Assembly (NCBI GenBank): GCA_035444205.1
Contig: DAOMOD010000016.1
Location: forward strand, 1 to 32,947
Direction of reading: 5' to 3'
Length of the DNA: 32,947 bases
From: DAOMOD01 sp035444205
Lineage (GTDB): Bacteria > Pseudomonadota > Gammaproteobacteria > Xanthomonadales > BPKI01
In this document: piece by piece, positions 16,854 through 24,340 of the stretch
Layout: each line of letters begins with the position of its first letter
How positions within the stretch are numbered: position 1 is the first letter of the stretch
Notes under the pieces: generated by a model
What the model saw: the letters and a program-made list of their open reading frames with translations, nothing else
What the model was told of the DNA's origin: nothing
Databases searched by the model: none
Translations under genes and position numbers: made by a program

Positions 16854-19463
16854 ATGAAAGCCTTCAACAGGATCCTCATCGTGCTGTTGGCCGGTGTGCT
16901 GCTGGCCGGCTGCGGCGGCGGCGGCGGATCGAACAACGATTCCGGCTTCAATCCGCCCGGCGTGAGCGTTGCGGTCGCGGTGAGCGGTTCCACCCTGGGC
17001 GTCAACTCGATCCGGGACATCACTGCCACCGTCACCCTGGTCGGGGGCGCCCCGGTGCCCAACGGCACCCAGGTCACGGCCACCGTGTCGCCCACCTCGA
17101 TGGGCCAGGTGTCGACCGGCACCACTACGCCGGCTGCAACGGCGCAGGCGACCACCACCGGCGGCGTGGCGACCTTCCGCTTCCACTCCAGCAACACCCA
17201 GGGCACGGCCACCGTCACCGTGTCGGTCCAGGATCCGGCCACGCCGGGACGGACGGTGTCTCGCAGCGTGAACTTCACCGTCTCCGGGCCTTCCACCGAC
17301 CCCCGGCTGACCCTGCAGGCGACCCGCACCACCATCCCCGCCAACACCTTCAATGCGCCGCCCTTCATCGGCTCGCCGTACATGGCGGAGGTCACCGTGA
17401 CTTGGCGGCACCTCAATGGCCAGCTCGTCAATGACGGTTCCGTCAATGTGAGCGTCAACCCGGTCGGTGCGACCGGCGGGTTCAGCATGCTCGATGATCC
17501 CGACACCGATGAGAACGAATTTGAGATACGCATGGGTCAGGCGCCGGTCGACGTGGTTGCGGGCAAGGCCACGATCTTCTTCCATTCCTTCGAATTCTCC
17601 GGCACCTCGACCATGACCGTGACCGCGGTCGATCCTGACAACGGTGAGACGCTGAGTGCAACCCTGGTATTCACGATCAACAACGTCGCGCCCCCGCTGC
17701 CCGCGCAGCTCCTGCTGTCCGCGCCCGACCACCCGGTGTACGTGCAGGGCGCGGGCGGCAATACCGCGCTGGTGCTGGAGGTCGACGTGCGCGATGGCGC
17801 GGGCGGCTTTGTCCCCGATCCCGTCTCGGGCAACTTCACGTTCAACAATGTGCGACTTGAGATCATCGGCGACGGCGCGGCCTTCGGCGAGCGGCTGTCC
17901 GGCGTCAACGCGCAGGGCCAGAACGTGAGCGGCACCGCGATCACGGTGCGCACCTTCAACGGCATCGCTGGTGCGGTGTTCCAGTCCGGAACCCGGCTTG
18001 GCACCACCAGCGTTCGCGCCACGGTCGATCGCGCCGACAACAATGTCGACAACGGCATCCAGGACGGGTTGACCGCAGATCGCTCCATCACGGTTTCCGA
18101 TGGACGCCTGTTCGGTATCACCATCACCCATCCATTCGAGCGAGCCCTGAATCCGAATGAAATCTCGTCGGAAGATGCCAGCATCGTGCCCGGCAGCGTG
18201 GATGGAGAAGATCCCCTTGCCGGCATCTATCAGCTCACCGTATCGGTGGTCGCAACTGACCGCGGCGGTAATCCGGTATTGCCGGGAACGCAGATCGGCT
18301 TTGGTCTGATCGACGAGCCTCTGAGCGGCTATCCGGCGAACGGTGGGGGTCAATTCGCCCTTTCCGGTGTGGACGGAGACCCACAGGAAAGCGGATTCAA
18401 CTTCAGCGCTCCGGGCGGTGCCTTCCAGACCGCGGGTGGAGGCGCCGGCCCCGGAGATACGCTGGTCCTGTTCGGCAAGGACGTTACTGGCAACAGTGAC
18501 CACGAGAGCGCGCGAACGGTACAGCAGATCAACAGTCAGACGCTCCTGCGCGTGACCCAGCGGTTCAATCCGAACGACACGACAGGCGTGAGCGTCAATA
18601 GCGGGGCGGTCCTGCCTTACGCCATCGGTCGAGCCATCGAGGGCAATATCGCCACATCGACCACCACCGACGAGTTCGGTCGCGCCACCACCCTGATGAC
18701 CTATCCGGCATCGCGGGTTGGAAAGAATGTGATCGTCTGGGCCCAGGGCTCCGGGGCGCAGACAGCCGCCGGCTCGCTGCGGACGGTGGCCGATGTCGAA
18801 GTACTCCGCTTCTTCGCGATCGCTCCCCTTACGGTGGTGGCCAGTCCCTCGACAATTCCGGGAAACACCACGGCCAACGTAACGGTGTGCGTATACGATG
18901 GCGTGAGCAACCCTGTGCCAGGTGTGTTCATCGAGTACGGCTTTTCCGGACTCGACACCGGAAGTGGCAGCGTCGACGGGGGCGGTCCATCCGGATTCGT
19001 TGCAGAGTCGACCGGACCCGGTGGCTGCACGGTAGCCGCGGTCACCACGACGGGGGTGCTCCCGGGTACCGAGGCGCAAGTCATCTTCAGTGCTGGGGGC
19101 GCACAGGCTGAGGTGGATATCGTGGTCGGCCAGATGATTCTGCAGGCGACTCCGTCCGCTTTCGTCGGCAGCGGTGGCACAGTGACCCTGCGTCTGATTA
19201 CGTCCGATGGATCGCCGGTGCCGGGCGTGCAGATCGTGGGCAGCTGCACCGCGTCGGGCGGTACGATTGGCATCTCGTCCGGGCCGGGCGTCACCAACGA
19301 GAACGGCATCACCACGGCGCTGGTGGCCGCCAACCTCAATACCTGCGGTCCCAACCCCGGCTCGGGCACCTGCACGTTCACCACGGCCGCCGGCACGCCT
19401 TCGGCCACAGTGTCCTTCCAGGGAATCGATGTATCGGGCTTCAGCCCGGAGTGTCCTCCGTAG
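16854..19463 (+). CDS. large secreted lipoprotein with bacterial Ig-like repeats
   Basis: The 869-residue product has a lipoprotein signal peptide: MKAFNRILIVLLAGVLLAGC, lipid-bearing Cys at 20, followed by a Gly-rich spacer. The rest is beta-rich, Thr/Ser/Gly/Val-rich sequence organised as several Ig-like (Big/invasin-type) domains. Typical patterns are ITATVTLVGGAPVPNGTQVTATVSP with QATTTGGVATFRF near the N-terminus, and NTTANVTVCVYDGVSNPVPGVFIEYGF and VTLRLITSDGSPVPGVQIVGSC near the C-terminus, where a few Cys pairs may form disulfides. The ATG at 16854 is preferred to an upstream one at 16758 because a GGAG lies before it and the signal peptide then starts at residue 1. It lies 99 bases after pilQ in the same direction. 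A role in adhesion or surface structure is inferred from fold and context only. Confidence 0.88.
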   Translation: MKAFNRILIVLLAGVLLAGCGGGGGSNNDSGFNPPGVSVAVAVSGSTLGVNSIRDITATVTLVGGAPVPNGTQVTATVSPTSMGQVSTGTTTPAATAQATTTGGVATFRFHSSNTQGTATVTVSVQDPATPGRTVSRSVNFTVSGPSTDPRLTLQATRTTIPANTFNAPPFIGSPYMAEVTVTWRHLNGQLVNDGSVNVSVNPVGATGGFSMLDDPDTDENEFEIRMGQAPVDVVAGKATIFFHSFEFSGTSTMTVTAVDPDNGETLSATLVFTINNVAPPLPAQLLLSAPDHPVYVQGAGGNTALVLEVDVRDGAGGFVPDPVSGNFTFNNVRLEIIGDGAAFGERLSGVNAQGQNVSGTAITVRTFNGIAGAVFQSGTRLGTTSVRATVDRADNNVDNGIQDGLTADRSITVSDGRLFGITITHPFERALNPNEISSEDASIVPGSVDGEDPLAGIYQLTVSVVATDRGGNPVLPGTQIGFGLIDEPLSGYPANGGGQFALSGVDGDPQESGFNFSAPGGAFQTAGGGAGPGDTLVLFGKDVTGNSDHESARTVQQINSQTLLRVTQRFNPNDTTGVSVNSGAVLPYAIGRAIEGNIATSTTTDEFGRATTLMTYPASRVGKNVIVWAQGSGAQTAAGSLRTVADVEVLRFFAIAPLTVVASPSTIPGNTTANVTVCVYDGVSNPVPGVFIEYGFSGLDTGSGSVDGGGPSGFVAESTGPGGCTVAAVTTTGVLPGTEAQVIFSAGGAQAEVDIVVGQMILQATPSAFVGSGGTVTLRLITSDGSPVPGVQIVGSCTASGGTIGISSGPGVTNENGITTALVAANLNTCGPNPGSGTCTFTTAAGTPSATVSFQGIDVSGFSPECPP

Positions 19464-19505
19464 ATGTAGCGGAGTATCGGCACGCTGACAAGTTCACAGG
19501 ATCAA

Positions 19506-19534
19506 GGAGGGCGACACCCAGGGTGTCGCCCTCC
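19506..19534 (+). terminator. strong hairpin after the lipoprotein gene
   Basis: A perfect 13-bp stem (GGAGGGCGACACC with its complement) closes a 3-base loop 42 bases after the lipoprotein stop. No T run follows, so it is either a Rho-dependent end, an RNA 3'-end stabiliser or an atypical terminator. Confidence 0.5.
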
Positions 19535-19580
19535 AGGTCGTTCAAGGATCGAGAGTTCGGGGCGGAGTTCGGAGCCAGGC

Positions 19581-20735
19581 ATGAGCAGGACCAGGATCGC
19601 TTGCGGCGAAACCCTGTTCCGGGAGGGTGACCCTCCAGGCCAGGCCTTTGTAATCGAATCGGGTCGGATCGAGATCGCCACTGACAAGGATGGTCGCCAC
19701 GTTGTACTCAGCGAACTCGGCCCGGGCGATCTGTTCGGCGAGATGGCGGTGCTGGACGATGCGCCGCGAACCGCCACCGCGACGGCGCTGAGCGACTGCG
19801 AACTTACCAGCGTCGACCGTCACCAGTTGCAGGAACGCCTGTCGCAGACCGACCCGATCGTACGCAGCCTGATGTCGGGACTGCTGGCGCGCTACCGCAG
19901 CTCCATCGCCACACTGAAGGGACAGGTTCGTACGCATGCGGTGCCGCTGGCCGCCACGCCAGGCCTCGAGGAGGCGCTGGGAGCGGTCGGCAAGATCCGC
20001 CTCGACAGTCAGTTGAGGTCCGCGCTCAACGAGGGGCAGCTTGAACTGCGCCTGCAGCCGCTGTTGGATATCCCCGCGGGCCAAGTGACCGGTTACGAGG
20101 CCCTGGTGCGCTGGCTGCATCCGCAACGCGGCTACGTGTCGCCGGCAGAGTTCATCGCCCTCGCCGAGGAAACCTCGCTGATCGTTCCGGTGGGCGAATT
20201 CGCGCTGCGCGAGGCATGTGCGGCGCACAAGGCCCTGGATGCGGCCGGTCGCTGCCCGGAGTTCATCGCGGTCAACGTTTCCGCGCGCCAGCTTGCGGCG
20301 GAAGGATTCGTCGAAAAGGTGGCCGAAGTTCTGGCCGATACCGGTGTCGCGTCACGGCATATCAAGATCGAGATCACCGAGAGCCAGCGACTCGACTATA
20401 TCGAGGTTGCCGAGCGCATGGCCCAGTTGCGCGCCCTTGGCGTCAAGGTGGCGCTCGACGATTTCGGCACCGGGTTCTCGAACCTCGGCCACCTCCATCA
20501 CCTGAGTTTCGATTCGATCAAGCTCGACCAGGTGTTCGTTCGCGAGATGCTGCAATCGGAACGCGCCATGGCCATCGTCGAGTCGATCGTACGCCTCGGC
20601 AACGCCCTGGGGGCCGAGATGGTGGCCGAGGGCATCGAGACGGCCGAGCACCTCAAGGCCGTCGAAGATCTCGGAGTGCGCTACGGTCAGGGTTATCATA
20701 TCGGCAAGCCCGGGACACTCGCCGAGTTGCTCTGA
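19581..20735 (+). CDS. cyclic nucleotide-binding domain / EAL domain c-di-GMP phosphodiesterase
   Basis: The 384-residue cytosolic protein fuses an N-terminal cNMP-binding domain (about 8-105) to a C-terminal EAL domain (about 145-384). The cNMP pocket motif is complete: FGEMAVLDDAPRTATAT with Glu54 and Arg63, the residues that contact the ribose and phosphate. The EAL domain keeps the residues needed for catalysis: EAL at 173-175, Asn232 in VNVSARQL, Glu264/Glu267 in EITES, DDFGTG at 293-298, Lys314 in IKLD and EGIE at 350-353. It should therefore hydrolyse c-di-GMP to pGpG, perhaps gated by cAMP or another nucleotide (inference). No GGDEF domain and no membrane segment are present. The ATG at 19581 has GGAG upstream. 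Adjacent pilus and adhesin genes fit a role in surface behaviour. Confidence 0.93.
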   Translation: MSRTRIACGETLFREGDPPGQAFVIESGRIEIATDKDGRHVVLSELGPGDLFGEMAVLDDAPRTATATALSDCELTSVDRHQLQERLSQTDPIVRSLMSGLLARYRSSIATLKGQVRTHAVPLAATPGLEEALGAVGKIRLDSQLRSALNEGQLELRLQPLLDIPAGQVTGYEALVRWLHPQRGYVSPAEFIALAEETSLIVPVGEFALREACAAHKALDAAGRCPEFIAVNVSARQLAAEGFVEKVAEVLADTGVASRHIKIEITESQRLDYIEVAERMAQLRALGVKVALDDFGTGFSNLGHLHHLSFDSIKLDQVFVREMLQSERAMAIVESIVRLGNALGAEMVAEGIETAEHLKAVEDLGVRYGQGYHIGKPGTLAELL

Positions 20736-20849
20736 TTCCCATTCCGGTCCTGCGTTCCCGCCGGTTTCCGGTCTTCCACGGCGCGCCCGGCAAAACTTCC
20801 GCGCACGGTTGCGGTCCCAGCCCCGCCGATCACTCAAGCTTGAAGACCC

Positions 20850-21854
20850 ATGGATGCATCCATCGCCGCGACTCCGTCCGAAACCGCCCCCTTGCGCCAA
20901 TCCGTGCGCAGGCTGCGTGAAGCCCTGGGACACCGCATCGTCGGCCAGGCCGATCTGGTCGACCGTCTCATCATCGCCCTGCTTGCTGACGGCCATCTGC
21001 TGGTCGAAGGCGCGCCGGGCCTGGCCAAGACCACCGCGATCAAGGAACTCGCCGCGCGTATCGAGGGCGACTTCCACCGTATCCAGTTCACCCCGGACCT
21101 GCTGCCCGCCGACCTGACCGGTACCGAGGTGTATCGCCCCCAGGACGGCAGCTTCGAGTTCCAGCGGGGGCCGCTGTTTCACAACCTGATCCTCGCCGAC
21201 GAGGTCAACCGCGCGCCGGCCAAGGTGCAATCGGCCCTGCTCGAGGCCATGGGTGAACGACAGATCTCGGTGGGGCGGGTCACCTATCCGCTGCCGCGCC
21301 TGTTCCTGGTGATGGCTACCCAGAATCCGATCGAACACGAGGGCACCTATTCGTTGCCGGAAGCCCAGCTCGACCGCTTCCTGATGCATGTGCGCATCGG
21401 GTATCCGAAGGCCATCGCCGAACTGGAAATCCTGCGTCTGGCGCGCGGGCAGGCACGCGACACCCTGGTGACCGCCGAGGTACCCGAGTGCCTGCTTTCC
21501 CAGAAGGATGTGTTCGCCGCCCGCGCCTGCATCCTCGACGTGCATCTGGCCGCTCCACTCGAGCGCTACCTGGTCGAACTGGTGCTGGCCAGCCGCGACC
21601 CGAGCGCCTACGGCGCCGACCTTGTCCGCTGGATCGCCTACGGTGGGAGTCCGCGCGCCACCATCGCGCTCGACCGCTGCGCGCGTGCCCATGCCTGGCT
21701 GTTCGGCCGGGATTACGTGGCCCCGGAAGACATCCACGCCGTCGCGTTCGATGTGCTGCGCCACCGCATCCTGCTGAGTTTCGAGGCGGAAGCCGAGGGC
21801 ATCGACAGCGACCGCATCGTAGCCGAGTTGCTGGGGCGGGTGTCCTTGCCATGA
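20850..21854 (+). CDS. MoxR-family AAA+ ATPase
   Basis: The 334-residue ATPase has Walker A GAPGLAKT (54-61), Walker B LILADE (113-118), sensor 1 ATQNP (156-160) and the MoxR block GTYSLPEAQLDRF (165-177), followed by the lid domain. MoxR proteins work as chaperone-like ATPases with VWA-domain partners, which are encoded downstream here. It is the first gene of a six-gene operon with DUF58, DUF4381, two VWA proteins and BatD. The 114-base gap from the EAL gene contains no convincing promoter or terminator that I can see. Confidence 0.95.
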   Translation: MDASIAATPSETAPLRQSVRRLREALGHRIVGQADLVDRLIIALLADGHLLVEGAPGLAKTTAIKELAARIEGDFHRIQFTPDLLPADLTGTEVYRPQDGSFEFQRGPLFHNLILADEVNRAPAKVQSALLEAMGERQISVGRVTYPLPRLFLVMATQNPIEHEGTYSLPEAQLDRFLMHVRIGYPKAIAELEILRLARGQARDTLVTAEVPECLLSQKDVFAARACILDVHLAAPLERYLVELVLASRDPSAYGADLVRWIAYGGSPRATIALDRCARAHAWLFGRDYVAPEDIHAVAFDVLRHRILLSFEAEAEGIDSDRIVAELLGRVSLP

Positions 21855-21951
21855 GCGGCCGGGCCATTCTGAATCGCGGAACCATCGTCTCGCACGGTCC
21901 ATACCCGGCTTTGCACGCGTACGGAGAGTGCGGCTGGTGGAGGTGCAAGCG

Positions 21952-22884
21952 GTGGGAGCGGTAGAAGCCCGAGGGTCCCTTGCGGATCTCGATGCCCTGA
22001 TCGGCCTCAGGCTGCGTACCGGCGAGTTGCGTTCGGCGCGCAGCAGACGCGCCCGCGCGCCGGTGACAGGCATGCATGGATCCCGGTTTCGTGGCCGCGG
22101 CGTCGACTACCAGGAATCGCGGGCCTACGCACCGGGCGACGACATCCGCAACATGGACTGGCGCCTCACCGCGCGCAGTGGCCGCCCGTTCACCAAGCTG
22201 TTCGAGGAAGAGCGCGAGCGCCCGGTGCTGCTCATGCTGGATACCAATCCGTGCATGCGCTTCGGCACGCGCATCCGGTTCAAGTCGGTGCAGGCTGCGC
22301 AGCTCGGCGCGCTGCTGGCCTGGCATACGGTGGAGGCCGGCGATCGTATCGGATTCCTCGCGTTCGGCAGCGACCGCAGCGATCTGCGCCCGCGTGGTGG
22401 CCGACCCGGCGCACTGCGCAGCCTGCGTGCGTTGGCCGACTCCAGTGCCCCAGCGCAGTCGTTGCCGGAGGAGAGCCTGTCGCAGGGCCTCGATCGCGCA
22501 CGGCGCATTGCCCGGCCCGGCACCCGGATCGTCTTGCTGACCGACGGCGCAAGCTGGGATGCCCGATCCGAAGGACTGATCGCACGTCTGCGCCAGCATT
22601 GCGATTTTGCGTTGTGCCTGATCAGCGATACCCTGGAGCGCACGCCGCCTCCCCCCGGCCTTTATCGTCTCGGCGATGGCGAGCACCAGGTGGAACTCGA
22701 CCTTGGCCGGGCCGCCGTGCGCGAGAACTGGCTGGCGCACTTTTCCGGCATCCACCAGCGCGTCGTCGATGTCGCCGCGCGCTGCGGCGTGCCCTGGGTC
22801 GATGTGGACGCCGCGGAGGACCCGGTGACGCCGCTGAGACGCCTGCTCGCCGGAGTGGAGCGCAACCTGCGCAAGGTCGCCTGA
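21952..22884 (+). CDS. DUF58 domain-containing protein of the MoxR operon
   Basis: About 310 residues, with the DUF58 signature near the N-terminus (GRGVDYQESRAYAPGDDIRNMDWRLTARSGRPFTKLFEEE) followed by a VWA-like fold (RPVLLMLDTNPCMRFG, RIVLLTDGA). The first MIDAS-like segment reads DTNPC, so classical metal binding is unlikely. No transmembrane segment is visible. The start is uncertain: GTG codons occur at 21928, 21937, 21943 and 21952. The last is preferred because GGAGG lies eight bases upstream. The 97-base gap from moxR is unusual in an operon whose later genes nearly all overlap. DUF58 proteins are constant partners of MoxR ATPases, but their activity is not established. Confidence 0.88.
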   Translation: MGAVEARGSLADLDALIGLRLRTGELRSARSRRARAPVTGMHGSRFRGRGVDYQESRAYAPGDDIRNMDWRLTARSGRPFTKLFEEERERPVLLMLDTNPCMRFGTRIRFKSVQAAQLGALLAWHTVEAGDRIGFLAFGSDRSDLRPRGGRPGALRSLRALADSSAPAQSLPEESLSQGLDRARRIARPGTRIVLLTDGASWDARSEGLIARLRQHCDFALCLISDTLERTPPPPGLYRLGDGEHQVELDLGRAAVRENWLAHFSGIHQRVVDVAARCGVPWVDVDAAEDPVTPLRRLLAGVERNLRKVA

Positions 22885-22893
22885 TTGCCGGTC

Positions 22894-23358
22894 ATGGGTC
22901 CACAGTTGCGCGACATCCACGTGCCTCCCGAGCCTGGCTGGTGGCCGCCGGCACCGGGCTGGTGGCTGTTGGGGCTTGTGCTGGTGGCGGGCCTGATCTG
23001 GCTGGTGCCCCGTATGCGCGCCTGGCAGGAACGGAATCGCTGGCGACGTGGCGTACGCCGTGCCTACGCCACGATGGCACGGGAGGCCGCCGGGCTGCCG
23101 CAGGCACGGGCGATCGCCCAGGTTTCCGAGTTCCTGAGACGCGCAGTGCGTGCCAGCGATCCGGCGGCTGCGGCGCTCGCCGGCCGCGCCTGGATCGACT
23201 ATCTGAACGCCACCGGCAGTCACGCCTTCGACGCCGAGACCGCGGAACTTCTGCAGGATGGGGCGTATCGCCCGCAAGTCGAAGGCGACGTCGCAGCGCT
23301 GGTGGCCGCCGCTGGCGACTGGCTGGAAGCGTGGTTGCAGGGTGTGCGTCATGCCTGA
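22894..23358 (+). CDS. DUF4381 family membrane protein
   Basis: The 154-residue protein has a short Pro/Trp-rich lead (LRDIHVPPEPGWWPPAPGWW), one transmembrane helix (about 24-41, LLGLVLVAGLIWLVPRM) and a basic cytoplasmic tail with a helical domain (AIAQVSEFLRRAVRA, AGRAWIDYLN). The DIHVPPEPGWWPPAPGWW block is the hallmark of DUF4381, found between DUF58 and the first VWA gene in MoxR operons. The ATG at 22894 is chosen; a TTG at 22885 is possible. Its 3' end overlaps the next gene by eight bases. Function unknown; an inner-membrane anchoring role in the complex is an inference. Confidence 0.88.
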   Translation: MGPQLRDIHVPPEPGWWPPAPGWWLLGLVLVAGLIWLVPRMRAWQERNRWRRGVRRAYATMAREAAGLPQARAIAQVSEFLRRAVRASDPAAAALAGRAWIDYLNATGSHAFDAETAELLQDGAYRPQVEGDVAALVAAAGDWLEAWLQGVRHA

Positions 23359-24340
23359 GTTCGCATGGCCCTGGGTGGCCTGGCTGCTGCCGCTGCCATG
23401 GTTGATCGCCTGGCTGCTCCCGGCGGCGTCCGGCGAAGGTGCAGCACTGCGGGCGTCCTTCTGCGCGGTGGCCGAGCGCTGGCAGGCACGCGGCGGCAGG
23501 CGTGCCGGTGCGTCCAGCGGACGCCTGTGGCTGGCGCTGGTGTGGATCCTGCTGCTCTCCGCAGCCGCGCGGCCCCAGATCCTGGGCGAAGTCCAGGAAC
23601 AGGCACGCAGCGGGCGCGACCTGATGCTGGCGGTCGATCTGTCCGGCAGCATGCAGGCCGAGGACATGGTGGTGGCCGGGCGCCGGGTCGACCGGCTCAC
23701 CGCGGTCAAGCTGATCGCCGGCGATTTCATCGAACGCCGCCGCGGCGACCGTCTCGGGCTCATCGTGTTCGCGCAGCGGGCCTTCCTGCTTACTCCACTG
23801 ACGTATGACCACCGCAGTGTGCGCGAACAGCTCGACCAGACCTTCATCGGGCTTGCCGGTCGCGAAACGGCGATCGGCGATGCCATCGGGCTCGCCGTCA
23901 AGCACCTGCGCGACCGGCCACAGCAGCAGCGCGTCCTGATCCTGCTCACCGACGGTGTCAACAATGCCGGTGAGCTCGATCCCGAGCGCGCGGCCCAGAT
24001 CGCGCGCATCGAGAACGTGCGCATCCACACCATCGGCATGGGCTCGGACGGCGGCTCCCAGGGCGCCTTCGGCCGGCGCCTGCTGGCACCGGCGGCGGAT
24101 TTCGACGAGGCGCAGCTCACGCGCATTGCCGAAGGCACCGGCGGGCGCTACTTCCGTGCCCGCGACACCCGCGACCTGGCCGGGATCTATGCGCAGATCG
24201 ACCAGATCGAGAGCAGCGAGCACGAGGATGAGCCCTATCGGCCGGTGCATGAGATCTTTCACTGGCCACTGGGCGCGGCGGCCCTGGCTTTCAGTCTGGC
24301 GCTGGCGGTGCGCCAGTTGCGTGAGGGATTGCCGGCATGA
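23351..24340 (+). CDS. VWA-domain membrane protein (BatA-like)
   Basis: The 329-residue protein has two N-terminal membrane helices (about 5-25 and 58-75), a von Willebrand factor A domain and a C-terminal helix (HWPLGAAALAFSLALAV). The metal-ion-dependent adhesion site is intact: DLSGS at 96-100, the Thr in GRETAIGDAIG, and the Asp in LILLTDGVNNAG. The WPWVAWLLPLPWLI start and the overall layout match BatA/aerotolerance VWA proteins. The ATG at 23351 lies inside the end of the DUF4381 gene, and the stop overlaps the next start (ATGA), so translation is coupled. It is expected to work with MoxR at the inner membrane with its VWA domain as the client or adaptor surface. Confidence 0.92.
   Translation: MPEFAWPWVAWLLPLPWLIAWLLPAASGEGAALRASFCAVAERWQARGGRRAGASSGRLWLALVWILLLSAAARPQILGEVQEQARSGRDLMLAVDLSGSMQAEDMVVAGRRVDRLTAVKLIAGDFIERRRGDRLGLIVFAQRAFLLTPLTYDHRSVREQLDQTFIGLAGRETAIGDAIGLAVKHLRDRPQQQRVLILLTDGVNNAGELDPERAAQIARIENVRIHTIGMGSDGGSQGAFGRRLLAPAADFDEAQLTRIAEGTGGRYFRARDTRDLAGIYAQIDQIESSEHEDEPYRPVHEIFHWPLGAAALAFSLALAVRQLREGLPA

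Noticed and set aside
16353..19079. 908-codon open frame on the minus strand opposite pilQ and the lipoprotein gene
   Set aside because: It is antisense to two well-supported genes, shows no family motif and has the His/Arg/Gly-rich composition typical of shadow frames in high-GC DNA.
21851..21964. 37-residue protein between moxR and the DUF58 gene
   Set aside because: The ATGA overlap is tempting, but there is no recognisable domain and the frame may be chance; kept only as an observation.
21316..24138. 940-codon minus-strand frame across the MoxR operon
   Set aside because: It runs opposite to four recognised genes with overlapping starts; its Arg/Ala/Ser-rich composition is that of a shadow frame.
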